A stretch of 64,000 nucleotides of DNA, from contig NZ_CP041783.1 in NCBI RefSeq assembly GCF_007567505.1, positions 1,054,001 to 1,118,000 on the forward strand. Reading direction: 5' to 3'. Below, piece after piece: positions 45,080 to 53,217 of the stretch (positions are counted from its first letter, which is position 1; each line of letters starts with the position of its first letter). Below the pieces are notes generated by a model. The model was not told the DNA's origin and did no database searches. It saw nothing but the letters and a program-made list of their open reading frames with translations. Made by a program: the position numbers and the translations under genes. The DNA comes from Shewanella donghaensis (GTDB lineage Bacteria; Pseudomonadota; Gammaproteobacteria; Enterobacterales; Shewanellaceae).

Positions 45080-46798
45080 ATGGAAAAATTATCCGGCGCC
45101 AGCATGATTGTGCGCTCGTTAATCGATGAAGGCGTAAAGCACATCTTTGGCTACCCTGGTGGCTCAGTTTTAGACATCTACGATGCGCTACACAAAGATT
45201 CAGGTGTAGAACATATCCTCGTAAGACATGAACAAGCAGCAGTACATATGGCCGATGGTTATGCTCGCGCCACCGGTGAAGTTGGTGTAGTACTCGTGAC
45301 ATCAGGTCCTGGTGCCACTAACGCGATTACCGGTATTGCCACCGCTTACATGGACTCAATTCCATTAGTGGTTTTATCAGGCCAAGTCCCGAGTAACTTA
45401 ATTGGTAATGATGCATTCCAAGAATGTGACATGATTGGTATTTCTCGCCCTATCGTTAAGCACAGCTTTTTAGTTAAAGATCCCCGCGAAATTCCTGAAA
45501 CCATTAAGAAAGCTTTTTACATTGCAGCCACTGGTCGTCCAGGTCCTGTCGTTGTCGATTTACCAAAAGATTGCTTAAGCCCAGACGTATTGCATGATTA
45601 TGTCTACCCAGAAAGCGTTAATATGCGTTCGTATAACCCGACAACCGTTGGCCATAAAGGTCAAATCCGCCGTGGATTACATGCCTTATTATCGGCTAAA
45701 AAACCGGTGTTATATGTCGGCGGTGGCGCGATTATTTCGGGCTGTGACCAACAGATTATTACCCTTGCTGAAAAACTCAACATTCCGGTGATTAATACCT
45801 TAATGGGCCTCGGCGCATTTCCAGGTACTCACCCTCAATGTTTAGGAATGTTAGGGATGCACGGTTTGTATGAAGCCAATATGGCGATGCATAACTGTGA
45901 CTTAATTTTCGGTATTGGGGTTCGTTTTGATGACCGTACCACCAATAATGTTGAAAAATATTGCCCTAACGCGACAATCTTGCATATCGATATTGATCCA
46001 GCATCTATTTCCAAAACTATTCGGGTTGATATACCGATTGTAGGATCAGCTGAAAATATCCTAGATAGCATGCTAGCGCTGTTAGATGACACACAAAAAA
46101 CCAACGACACTGAAGCACTTGATGCCTGGTGGGTTGATATTAATAAGTGGCGCGAGAAAAAGTGCTTAGCTTATGATAAAACAACCGATCGTATTAAGCC
46201 GCAGCAAGTTATTGAAACACTGTACAAACTGACTAATGGTGATGCTTACGTGACCTCCGATGTGGGTCAGCACCAAATGTTTGCCGCGCTTTACTATCCA
46301 TTTGATAAACCACGTCGCTGGATAAACTCCGGCGGTTTAGGCACCATGGGCTTTGGTTTACCTGCAGCCATGGGCGTTAAAATGGCAATGCCAGATGAAA
46401 CGGTTGTCTGTGTTACAGGTGATGGTTCAATCCAAATGAACATTCAAGAGCTTTCAACAGCGCTGCAATATGACACCCCAGTAAAAATCATTAATTTGAA
46501 TAACCGTTTCTTAGGTATGGTTAAGCAATGGCAAGATATGATTTATTCAGGTCGTCACTCACACTCCTATATGGATTCAGTGCCTAACTTTGCCAAAATT
46601 GCTGAAGCTTATGGCCATGTTGGCATGACGATTAGTGATCCTAACGAATTAGAATCGAAATTGGCTGAAGCATTAGCAATGAAAGACAAGTTAGTCTTTG
46701 TTGATATTAGCGTTGATGAAACAGAGCATGTTTATCCAATGTTGATCCGTGGAGAAGCAATGAAAGATATGTGGTTAAGTAAAACGGAGAGAAGCTAA
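45080..46798 (+). CDS. ilvI: Acetolactate synthase isozyme III large subunit
   Basis: A 572-residue thiamine diphosphate enzyme catalysing the first common step of valine, leucine and isoleucine synthesis (acetolactate or acetohydroxybutyrate from pyruvate). Seen: the start [20 protein letters not shown]; the catalytic Glu in [19 protein letters not shown] (about 48-66); the FAD-binding middle domain; and the ThDP motif [15 protein letters not shown] (about 450-464), leading to [20 protein letters not shown] precedes the ATG. Its stop codon overlaps the ilvH start (TAATG), so the two subunits are translationally coupled. Confidence 0.96.
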   Translation: MEKLSGASMIVRSLIDEGVKHIFGYPGGSVLDIYDALHKDSGVEHILVRHEQAAVHMADGYARATGEVGVVLVTSGPGATNAITGIATAYMDSIPLVVLSGQVPSNLIGNDAFQECDMIGISRPIVKHSFLVKDPREIPETIKKAFYIAATGRPGPVVVDLPKDCLSPDVLHDYVYPESVNMRSYNPTTVGHKGQIRRGLHALLSAKKPVLYVGGGAIISGCDQQIITLAEKLNIPVINTLMGLGAFPGTHPQCLGMLGMHGLYEANMAMHNCDLIFGIGVRFDDRTTNNVEKYCPNATILHIDIDPASISKTIRVDIPIVGSAENILDSMLALLDDTQKTNDTEALDAWWVDINKWREKKCLAYDKTTDRIKPQQVIETLYKLTNGDAYVTSDVGQHQMFAALYYPFDKPRRWINSGGLGTMGFGLPAAMGVKMAMPDETVVCVTGDGSIQMNIQELSTALQYDTPVKIINLNNRFLGMVKQWQDMIYSGRHSHSYMDSVPNFAKIAEAYGHVGMTISDPNELESKLAEALAMKDKLVFVDISVDETEHVYPMLIRGEAMKDMWLSKTERS

Positions 46799-47292
46799 TG
46801 CGTCGTATTATTTCTGTATTATTAGAAAACCAACCAGGAGCATTGTCTCGTGTGGTTGGACTGTTTTCTCAACGTGGCTACAACATCGAAAGCTTAACGG
46901 TTGCACCCACTGAAGACACCACATTGTCGCGTTTAAATATTACCGTGAATGCTGAAGCGAATGTGCACGAACAAATTGAAAAGCAGCTTCATAAGCTAAT
47001 CGATATTTTAAAAGTCTCTAACATTACTGAAAATGCTCATATTGAACGTGAATTAGCATTAGTAAAAGTGAAAGCGCAAGGTGAAATCCGTGAAGAAGTG
47101 AAGCGCACTGCTGATATCTTCCGTGGTCAAATTGTTGATGTAACAGCAACCTTATATACCATTCAAATGGCAGGCACTAGTGATAAAATTGATGCCTTCA
47201 TTGGCGCTTTAGCCGAAGTCACTAAAGTCATTGAAGTTTCTCGCTCAGGCGTTGTGGGTCTTGCCCGTGGTGAGAAAGTCATGAAAGCGTAG
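46798..47292 (+). CDS. ilvH: Acetolactate synthase isozyme III small (regulatory) subunit
   Basis: A 164-residue regulatory subunit of acetolactate synthase III that confers valine feedback inhibition. Seen: an N-terminal ACT domain ([20 protein letters not shown], then GLFSQRGYNIESLTV) and the C-terminal ALS_ss domain with ELALVKVKA, RGQIVDVT and the final EVSRSGVVGLARGEK. The length matches E. coli IlvH (163). It overlaps ilvI by one base and is followed by a terminator, so ilvIH is a two-gene operon. Confidence 0.96.
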   Translation: MRRIISVLLENQPGALSRVVGLFSQRGYNIESLTVAPTEDTTLSRLNITVNAEANVHEQIEKQLHKLIDILKVSNITENAHIERELALVKVKAQGEIREEVKRTADIFRGQIVDVTATLYTIQMAGTSDKIDAFIGALAEVTKVIEVSRSGVVGLARGEKVMKA

Positions 47293-47346
47293 TGCTTAAT
47301 ATTCACACAACTAAGCACCAGTCTGTATTTGTAAAAACTTAACGAT

Positions 47347-47372
47347 AAAGGGAGCTAACTAGCTCCCTTTTT
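47347..47372 (+). terminator. Terminator of ilvIH
   Basis: An 11-bp stem AAAGGGAGCTA / TAGCTCCCTTT with a 2-base centre and trailing T. The remaining bases up to 47651 hold only the helicase promoter region. Confidence 0.9.
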
Positions 47373-47651
47373 AATGGCAAAATTTTATAGGTAACCACCC
47401 GAAATCTTCGATGTAGACTATATTGATTGACTCAAACTTTGGCTCATACTTTACCTCATACCTAAGCTCATACCTTGACTCTCATTATGGGCTTTATGTT
47501 TAAAGCGAAAACAGCCCTACCCTATATTTTACTCACTCTGTTATACTACACAGCTATTCTTTACCACTGCACCATGAATAATGGCTAAACCAAGCATTAA
47601 ACATCGCTGACAGTGTTGTTAATTATCATTTTACTTTACCCGAGATTACAC

Positions 47652-49118
47652 ATGCCATTTTCGAAGCTGGGATTAAGCGATCCAATAATCAGTGCTCTTA
47701 ATTCTTTAGGTTATACCAAGCCAACTCCCATTCAATCTAAGGCTATACCTGTTGCTTTATCGGGTAAAAATATCATTGCTGCGGCGCAAACGGGTACCGG
47801 TAAAACGGCCAGCTTTGTTTTGCCAATTATCGAACGCTTTAAAGACCCCCATAACGTACGTGGCAAGCGCGTAAAGGCTCTGGTATTAGCCCCTACCCGT
47901 GAACTTGTGATTCAAGTTGAACAAAATATTCAGAAATACAGCCAAAACTTATCGATTAACTCGATGGTAATGTATGGCGGTGTCGACAGTAATGCCCAAA
48001 AGCAAAAGTTGCTTGAAGGTATTGATATCCTTGTGGCAACGCCAGGACGTTTACTTGATTTATACACCCAGCGCGCAGTTAACTTTGATGAACTCGAAGT
48101 CTTAGTGCTTGATGAAGCCGATAGAATGTTAGATATGGGCTTTATTGAAGATATTAACCGTATCATTGAGTTGCTGCCTGACGAACGTCAAAACATGTTG
48201 TTTTCAGCAACCTTGTCAAACCAAGTCCGCGCACTCGCTAAAACAGCAATGCGCAGCCCTGTACAGATTTCTGTGGTTGAAGATGCAGAAGCGGCGCCAA
48301 AGATTGACCAATGGTTAGTGACTGTTGATAAAGAAAAGAAATCAGCCTTACTGAGCCAATTAATTAAAGACAACGATTGGAAACAAGCACTGATCTTTAT
48401 CGAAACAAAACACGGCGCAGCCAAACTTGTGACTCAACTTGAAAAACGCGGCATTGTTGCTGAGTCTTTCCATAGTGGTCGCAGCCAGCCAATTCGTGAG
48501 CAATTACTTAAAGATTTTAAAGACGGTAACATTACCTATCTTATTGCCACTGGTGTCGCTTCTCGTGGTATTGATATTGATGACTTACCTATCGTGATTA
48601 ACTACGACTTACCGTTCCCTGCTGATGATTATGTTCATCGTATTGGCCGTACAGGTCGTGCTGGCGCGTCAGGTATTGCAGTGTCATTAGTATCAAAAGA
48701 TGACTTTAAAAACCTTTGCGCTATTGAGCGCCGCTTAGGTCATTTAATTGTACGTAAAGAAGTTGAAGGTTTTGAAGTACGCAAAGAAGTGCCGATTTCA
48801 ATTTTAGATTTTGTACCAAAGAACGCCAAAATGCCAAAAGCTAAAACTGATGATAAGCCAACACTTTCACGTGGTAAGTCAGACAAACCTAAGAATAATC
48901 ATTACGATAAAAATAAAGCCAAACGCTTTAATAAAGAGAGCAGTAACAGAGACTCTGCCAATGTGTATGGCAATCCAAGAAACACTGACAAGTCATCTGA
49001 CAGAAACAGTGCCAGAAGCAGTGAAAGAAGCTTTGAGAAAGGTACGGATAAAAAGAGTGAAAGCTCAAGTAACTCAGTCCCTAATGGCAGCGGTACCGTG
49101 AACCCTTGGGGTAAGTAA
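47652..49118 (+). CDS. DEAD-box ATP-dependent RNA helicase, RhlE-like
   Basis: A 488-residue cytoplasmic RNA helicase. Seen in order: the Q motif (GYTKPTPIQ), motif I AAQTGTGKT, Ia APTRELV, II DEAD (in VLDEADRMLDMG), III SAT, the helicase C domain with SRGIDIDD, and VI HRIGRTGRAG. After about residue 375 comes a hydrophilic, low-complexity tail rich in Lys, Ser, Asn, Arg and Asp, ending NPWGK, which probably binds RNA. The ATG at 47652 gives the typical MPFSKLGLS start; an upstream start at 47613 is unlikely. RhlE-type enzymes act in ribosome assembly and cold-shock mRNA turnover. It is a single gene. Confidence 0.9.
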   Translation: MPFSKLGLSDPIISALNSLGYTKPTPIQSKAIPVALSGKNIIAAAQTGTGKTASFVLPIIERFKDPHNVRGKRVKALVLAPTRELVIQVEQNIQKYSQNLSINSMVMYGGVDSNAQKQKLLEGIDILVATPGRLLDLYTQRAVNFDELEVLVLDEADRMLDMGFIEDINRIIELLPDERQNMLFSATLSNQVRALAKTAMRSPVQISVVEDAEAAPKIDQWLVTVDKEKKSALLSQLIKDNDWKQALIFIETKHGAAKLVTQLEKRGIVAESFHSGRSQPIREQLLKDFKDGNITYLIATGVASRGIDIDDLPIVINYDLPFPADDYVHRIGRTGRAGASGIAVSLVSKDDFKNLCAIERRLGHLIVRKEVEGFEVRKEVPISILDFVPKNAKMPKAKTDDKPTLSRGKSDKPKNNHYDKNKAKRFNKESSNRDSANVYGNPRNTDKSSDRNSARSSERSFEKGTDKKSESSSNSVPNGSGTVNPWGK

Positions 49119-49217
49119 CCCGCTGTTATTATCTAAGCTATGTTCGTTTGTTAACTAACTTAGAAAACAAACCCGCTTGGGTTTACTGAGAAGTTAGATT
49201 TACTTAAAAGAAAAACT

Positions 49218-49250
49218 AAAGCGCAGCTATTTCTATAGCCGCGCTTTTTT
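49218..49250 (+). terminator. Terminator of the helicase gene
   Basis: A stem AAAGCGC and GCTAT pairing with ATAGC and GCGCTTT (one A/C mismatch), then TTTTTT. Confidence 0.85.
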
Positions 49251-49285
49251 ATTACCTTAATTCAATTAACACCCTTAAAGCATTA

Positions 49286-49675
49286 CTATTGAGTAATCGC
49301 CACTCGCCAGGGTGGATTTATTCTATTTTCTCCAGCCCAGTAGAGTTTAATTTTATTCCCTGATGGATCAAACAAAATAGCTTCGCGCCACAAGTAAGGT
49401 TGATCAACAGGTAATTGTTCGAATTTAATACCTTTAACAACAAGCTCAGCAACCCATTTATCTAACTGCTCATGTTCAAAATAGATAACACTGCGGTGTT
49501 GATTATCCATGGACAATTGTTGATCTAGCCTTAGTGAAAAAGTGGCATCTCCATCAGGGCAAACATAACGCGCATAGTGATCCGTTTTAACGATTTGGGT
49601 AAAACCCATTGTTAAATAGAACTCACAACAATCCTGCATATTGAACACGCTTAGTGTGACTTGGTTTAATCGCAT
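49286..49675 (-). CDS. VOC (glyoxalase/bleomycin-resistance) superfamily protein
   Basis: A 129-residue single-chain vicinal-oxygen-chelate protein with two beta-alpha-beta-beta-beta halves. Seen: MRLNQVTLSVFNMQDCCEFY at the start; the second half with RSVIYFEHEQLDKWVAEL; and the C-terminal REAILFDPSGNKIKLYWAG, whose DPSGN turn is the family landmark. It is the last gene of a probable three-gene unit (62-residue protein, VOC, VOC) led by the SoxR-type promoter at 50455-50485, and starts 25 bases after the stop of the other VOC gene. The substrate is unknown; a redox-stress detoxification role is inferred from the promoter. Confidence 0.83.
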   Translation of the reverse strand: MRLNQVTLSVFNMQDCCEFYLTMGFTQIVKTDHYARYVCPDGDATFSLRLDQQLSMDNQHRSVIYFEHEQLDKWVAELVVKGIKFEQLPVDQPYLWREAILFDPSGNKIKLYWAGENRINPPWRVAITQ

Positions 49676-49700
49676 AAAATTCCTCCCAGCCCACTAAACA

Positions 49701-50120
49701 CTATGAATAAATATTTCTTTCACTGGGGATATCCGTTAAATATTCAACAAACTCTACTTCATATCCATTAGGGTCTATGTAGTAAACACTTTTGTAATTG
49801 GTATCTTTTCCTCCATGAATGGCAATGTCAAAATCTGCTGCTGTTAAACGAAATATTAAACTGTCTAAGTTTGTCACCACATAGGCAAAATGGGCGAGCC
49901 CTAAATCATAACCTTCATTTGGCCGCATTTTGCCTTTACCATTATCATTAAAGGATAAATAATTATGATCATCACCAAAATGCAGCCATTTTCGGTGCAC
50001 CCCATGCCATTCGCTTTCGCCACCACCTCGCACACTCCAATGTGGAAACGCTGCTCGATAGAACATTAAAGTCTCTTCTAAATCATTTACCACCAAATTT
50101 AAATGCTCTAAACGCATCAT
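49701..50120 (-). CDS. VOC family protein
   Basis: A 139-residue vicinal-oxygen-chelate protein. Seen: MMRLEHLNLVVNDLEETLMF at the start; the first-half end with HYNYLSF-like HNYLSFNDN; DLGLAHFAYVVTNLDSLIFR; and the C-terminal YYIDPNGYEVEFVEY, the typical DPNG turn with a metal-binding Glu. The ATG at 50120 sits 5 bases after AAGGA; an ATG five codons earlier overlaps that ribosome site and is rejected. It is the middle gene of the SoxR-promoter unit, 52 bases after the 62-residue gene. No catalytic partner is visible, and the substrate is unknown. Confidence 0.83.
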   Translation of the reverse strand: MMRLEHLNLVVNDLEETLMFYRAAFPHWSVRGGGESEWHGVHRKWLHFGDDHNYLSFNDNGKGKMRPNEGYDLGLAHFAYVVTNLDSLIFRLTAADFDIAIHGGKDTNYKSVYYIDPNGYEVEFVEYLTDIPSERNIYS

Positions 50121-50172
50121 TATATTCCTTATCATTCATTAATTAATTAATCACGATTTATGAAACCTAGCG

Positions 50173-50361
50173 CTACTTGTTCATCATCGTAAGAGTAAAA
50201 ACCTCCCGGCTTTTCCTTATAATCTGTTCGATGGCAATTGATGAATCATGGCGTTGATTTTTTGTCTGGATACCGTTTTTTTGTGAACCATCTTCAGCGC
50301 TTACTGATTTGCTATGCACAAGGTTTTCCAATTGCTTAGCTGAAATGCTTAATGCTGTCAT
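50173..50361 (-). CDS. 62-residue unknown protein under a SoxR-type promoter
   Basis: A small hydrophilic protein I do not recognise (MTALSISAKQLENLVHS at the start, then a charged, Ser/Gln-rich middle, and a helical end IEQIIRKSREVFTLTMMNK). It has no cysteine, signal or membrane segment. The ribosome site is very strong (GGAGGAG, 6 bases before the ATG), which supports a real gene. It is the first gene after the SoxR promoter and therefore the most direct candidate SoxR target here. Two VOC genes follow on the same strand. Its role could be a redox-stress effector, a regulator or only a leader ORF. Confidence 0.6.
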   Translation of the reverse strand: MTALSISAKQLENLVHSKSVSAEDGSQKNGIQTKNQRHDSSIAIEQIIRKSREVFTLTMMNK

Positions 50362-50445
50362 CTTGTCTCCTCCATGAGGTTTGCTATTAGAATTAAATTC
50401 AACAAGCTACTTCAGAATTAAAATATGAGTATTAGCTTGTTGTGA

Positions 50446-50460
50446 TATAGTGTCACTATA
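50446..50460. promoter_or_regulatory. Palindrome at the SoxR promoter -10 region
   Basis: TATAGTG T CACTATA is a perfect 7-bp-arm palindrome overlapping the -10 hexamer of the minus-strand promoter and reaching to its expected transcription start. A second regulator may bind here. Confidence 0.45.
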
Positions 50461-50485
50461 AAACCTCAACCTAAGTTGAGGTAAA
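50455..50485 (-). promoter_or_regulatory. SoxR box and SoxR-type promoter (minus strand)
   Basis: The 18-bp operator CCTCAAC CTAA GTTGAGG (50464-50481) matches the known soxbox of E. coli soxS (CCTCAAGTTAACTTGAGG) in both arms. On the minus strand it sits between -35 TTTACC (50480-50485) and -10 TATAGT (50455-50460), separated by 19 bases, the overlong spacer that makes MerR/SoxR promoters dependent on activator twisting. The promoter points away from soxR toward the 62-residue gene and the two VOC genes. Confidence 0.85.
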
Positions 50486-50516
50486 GCACTATTTTCATAT
50501 TTGAGGAAATAATTTG

Positions 50517-50972
50517 ATGTTAGATGAATTCGACTTAACAGTGGGACAAGTGGCTAAACGCTGCGGGATAAAAGTGTCTAACTTGCATTTTTATGAATCA
50601 AAAGGGCTAATTAATAGTTTAAGAAATCAAGGCAATCAAAGACGTTATAAGCGTGATGTCATTAGACGGATATCAGTCATTAAAGCGGCGCAGAAAATGG
50701 GTGTCAGTTTAGAAGAAATAAAGCAGGCATTTGGTTTTCTACCGAATGAACGTACTCCTAATAAGGATGACTGGACAAAGCTATCAATGGCTTGGCAAGA
50801 TAAATTAACCCAAAAGATAACTTACCTCACCAACTTACGAGACTCGTTAAATGGCTGTATTGGCTGCGGATGTTTATCAATGACAAGTTGCCCGATATAT
50901 AACCCAAATGATGAACTCGGTGATGATGATGTTGGATCGGTCATCCTAGATAGAGCGCTCAAGAATAACTGA
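50517..50972 (+). CDS. soxR: Redox-sensitive transcriptional activator SoxR
   Basis: A 151-residue MerR-family [2Fe-2S] sensor of redox-cycling drugs and superoxide. Seen: the winged helix-turn-helix at the N-terminus (LTVGQVAKRCGIKVSNLHFY, then ESKGLINSLRNQGNQRRYKR), a dimerisation helix, and the cluster-binding motif CIGCGCLSMTSC near 119-130, with all four cysteines in CxxCxCxxxxxC spacing. The ATG at 50517 has GAGGAAA upstream; a TTG one codon earlier is less likely. Its soxbox lies in the divergent region and drives genes on the other strand. No soxS gene is adjacent, which fits the non-enteric type in which SoxR acts on its targets directly. Confidence 0.95.
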   Translation: MLDEFDLTVGQVAKRCGIKVSNLHFYESKGLINSLRNQGNQRRYKRDVIRRISVIKAAQKMGVSLEEIKQAFGFLPNERTPNKDDWTKLSMAWQDKLTQKITYLTNLRDSLNGCIGCGCLSMTSCPIYNPNDELGDDDVGSVILDRALKNN

Positions 50973-50994
50973 TACCTAAACTTAATAATCTGAA

Positions 50995-51450
50995 CTAGTG
51001 ACGCTTAATACTGAGTTCATCCCCTTCAACCCCTGCATAAAACACTAGAATCTCCACAGACTCCTTTCCTTCATTTTTGCCATAGTGCCATTTACCGACC
51101 AACTCAATTAATGTATCACCAGGCTTCATCTTTAGGACCTCATTGGTTTCAGATACAACAGTAAGTTCACCCTTTAACAAATAGCCTGCATTTATCAACG
51201 GATGCTTATGAAATGGTAAGGTAGTATTAGGTGCTATCGTGACCTTTATAATCGAAATTTCTGGCTGTCCACGCCCATAAGCAGGTAACGTCGAGCCATC
51301 CCAGCTTGTCGTGCTTTTTGATAATAAATCAACTTTGATGGCATCACTTTTTTTATCTATCTTTACGCCTTCACTCAAGTCTGAACTTAATACGCTAAAA
51401 GGCAGTATTAGTAATAAAAAACTTACACAGAGTTTATTGATAATATCCAT
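50995..51450 (-). CDS. Secreted cupin-domain protein
   Basis: 151 residues. A signal peptide (1-22, hydrophobic core LLLILPFSVLS) is followed by one cupin barrel. Seen: the first cupin motif around LPFHKHPLINAGYLLKGELTV (His-x-His and Gly-rich turn) and the second PGDTLIELVGKWHYGKNEG, with a His ligand. A metal-binding periplasmic role is likely, but the substrate is unknown. It starts 15 bases after the membrane HEPN-like gene on the same strand, so the two form an operon. It converges on soxR, 22 bases away. Confidence 0.82.
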   Translation of the reverse strand: MDIINKLCVSFLLLILPFSVLSSDLSEGVKIDKKSDAIKVDLLSKSTTSWDGSTLPAYGRGQPEISIIKVTIAPNTTLPFHKHPLINAGYLLKGELTVVSETNEVLKMKPGDTLIELVGKWHYGKNEGKESVEILVFYAGVEGDELSIKRH

Positions 51451-51465
51451 ATTAAAAAACCTAAT

Positions 51466-52032
51466 CTATTGAGTTAAAGATGAATTTTCAGCAGTTACAG
51501 CCTTTAAATAATCAGTTAATTTAAAACATAATTCGACATATTGTATTGATTCAGACTTACCGACTTCAAACCCTTTCGCGTGAGCGACCTTGTTACGTAA
51601 CTGCCTTAATTCACTGAATAGCTTTCCTTTTTTAGTATCAATAATGTCACCTTGGACGAGTATATTTTCAATATGCTTATATCGCGTATTCAAATCCAGC
51701 TTTACATCACTAATACGAGACTTAATCAATACTTCAGCCGCTTCATCGACAGTTTCCCATGCTTCTAGTACTGCTGAATTGGGCAGGTTTTCGGTCGCCG
51801 CGATTAAGATTGATTTCTTATCTTGTTTGAGCTCAGGAAATGCGCGTGCTGCATTTTGAGAGGCCGCCTTTAATTCTTGGCCGAACTCCACTTCAAATTC
51901 TTTGAATTTCAATTTTTTGGCTAAGGGTATCAATGCGGCTAGTGGACGATGTAATCGATAGATGCAAAAAATAACCACGACCGGCCAAACTAACTTATCG
52001 ATTAACTCTATTAAAAATTGCATCCAACTCAT
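51466..52032 (-). CDS. Membrane-anchored HEPN-like protein, unknown function
   Basis: 188 residues. An N-terminal hydrophobic helix (about 8-26) is followed by a basic LAKKLKFKEFEVEFGQEL linker and an all-helical cytoplasmic domain. The segment LRQLRNKVAHAKG (about 142-154) carries Arg146-Asn147 and His151, the R-N-x3-H pattern of HEPN ribonuclease/DUF4145-like domains. GGGA precedes the ATG. The gene overlaps no other and is followed after 15 bases by the cupin gene. HEPN domains often act in toxin-antitoxin or defence systems, but no antitoxin-like partner is visible. The HEPN call rests on this motif and the helical content. Confidence 0.7.
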   Translation of the reverse strand: MSWMQFLIELIDKLVWPVVVIFCIYRLHRPLAALIPLAKKLKFKEFEVEFGQELKAASQNAARAFPELKQDKKSILIAATENLPNSAVLEAWETVDEAAEVLIKSRISDVKLDLNTRYKHIENILVQGDIIDTKKGKLFSELRQLRNKVAHAKGFEVGKSESIQYVELCFKLTDYLKAVTAENSSLTQ

Positions 52033-52438
52033 TAATTATCCCTTAACTCTTTATCAGTACATTGCGTTTTACGGTAGAAAAAACCAACTACACAGGTTGC
52101 GTAAATGTTAGCGTCGTTATAGTAACGGCGCTAAACTTATGATGTAAAGAGTCGTTCTAATGATTTATTTCTAAGAAATTGATTAAGTTAACTAAATACA
52201 AATCAATTAGGAAACACTTACACAGTAGTGCTTTAAAGGGCTCGGGGTTAACACTGAAATGATGAATAAATCTTGAGGCATTAGATCTAAATTTAAGTCT
52301 GCAATGGTAACTAAATTGCATACGCTAGAAACTAAAAAGCCCAATTAGTAACATAATTCTAATTGGGCAAAATATCAGGGAAGATGTGGAACTATTGCGC
52401 TCTAATTATCCGGGAAGATAACAGAGCGCCGAACAAAA
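52033..52438. other. Intergenic region between the HEPN-like and hsp20 genes
   Basis: About 400 bases. They contain the promoter region of the HEPN-like/cupin pair and, near 52334-52368, the hsp20 terminator. No gene is visible. Confidence 0.5.
52334..52368 (-). terminator. Terminator of the hsp20 gene
   Basis: A 10-bp stem GCCCAATTAG / CTAATTGGGC with a 10-base loop. On the minus strand it is followed by five T. Confidence 0.85.
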
Positions 52439-52921
52439 TTAGCTTTCGATTGTGTTGCTGCTATTAGTGTTGCTAATGTTAGTATTGCCACTATTGATTT
52501 GGATTTTACGCGCTTTCAACGCTTCTGGAATTTCTCTCATTAAATCAATATTTAAAAGGCCATTTTCTAATTCAGCACCATCAACTTTTACATGGTCAGC
52601 TAATTGGAATGTACGTTCGAATCCACGTTCTGCGATACCTTGATGTAGATATTTACGTTCATCATTTACAGCTGCTACTTTACTGCCTTTAACAAGTAAC
52701 TTGTCACCTTCGCTGGTGATATCAAGTTCATCCATGCTAAATCCAGCAACCGCCATAGTAATACGGTAACGATTTTCGCCGAGTAATTCGATGTTGTAAG
52801 GAGGGTAACCAGTGTTACCATTTTGTACTGCTGCATGCTCGGCCATTTTAGCTAAACGGTCAAAACCAATCGCACTACGATAAAGAGGGGTTAAATCTGG
52901 AGTTACGTTAAATTTGCGCAT
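52439..52921 (-). CDS. ibpA: Small heat-shock protein (Hsp20/IbpA family)
   Basis: A 160-residue alpha-crystallin-type holdase that binds unfolding proteins in the cytoplasm. Seen: [14 protein letters not shown] near the start and [20 protein letters not shown], both IbpA hallmarks; the alpha-crystallin beta-sandwich to about 135, including [17 protein letters not shown] and [15 protein letters not shown]; and a C-terminal tail of repeated Asn/Ser/Thr ([12 protein letters not shown]), which is unusual. I chose the ATG at 52921, 8 bases after AAGGA; an ATG two codons upstream is too close. The leader forms a ROSE-like structure. Confidence 0.92.
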   Translation of the reverse strand: MRKFNVTPDLTPLYRSAIGFDRLAKMAEHAAVQNGNTGYPPYNIELLGENRYRITMAVAGFSMDELDITSEGDKLLVKGSKVAAVNDERKYLHQGIAERGFERTFQLADHVKVDGAELENGLLNIDLMREIPEALKARKIQINSGNTNISNTNSSNTIES

Positions 52922-52924
52922 AAT

Positions 52925-53027
52925 CATATCCTTGTCTAAAGCAATATGTGAAAAATAAAATCACATGCCAATATTGGCGGTTTGTCATTACCCTTGCGGC
53001 ATAATGGTAGTTAGTACCTCTATTGAG
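52925..53027 (-). promoter_or_regulatory. ROSE-like RNA thermometer and possible heat-shock promoter of ibpA
   Basis: On the minus strand the leader reads TTGCT, six bases, AAGGA, then the start. The TTGCT can pair with AGGA leaving one G bulged, the hallmark of ROSE elements that melt at heat-shock temperature. Upstream stems GCCAATATTGGC (52967-52978) and GTGA / TCAC complete the usual multi-hairpin layout. CTCAATA (53021-53027) and CCATTAT (53001-53007), 13 bases apart, roughly fit a sigma-32 promoter. Confidence 0.65.
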
Positions 53028-53159
53028 CGTGCTAACTTATAACTAGATATGAGAACGAATTTTTATTTTTCAAGTAAACAGCTAAAATTAATTTCAAAAA
53101 ACTCACAAGTAAAAAATTTAAACATTTAATTTCAACGCTTTAAGCTGAAATTAAAATAT

Positions 53160-53185
53160 AAAAAAGGCAACCAATTGGTTGCCTT
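53160..53185 (-). terminator. Terminator of the first UshA-like gene
   Basis: A 9-bp stem AAGGCAACC / GGTTGCCTT around AATT, followed by six T on the minus strand. Confidence 0.92.
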
Positions 53186-53217
53186 AAATGTTTAAACAAA
53201 ATAATTCTGTCTACTGT

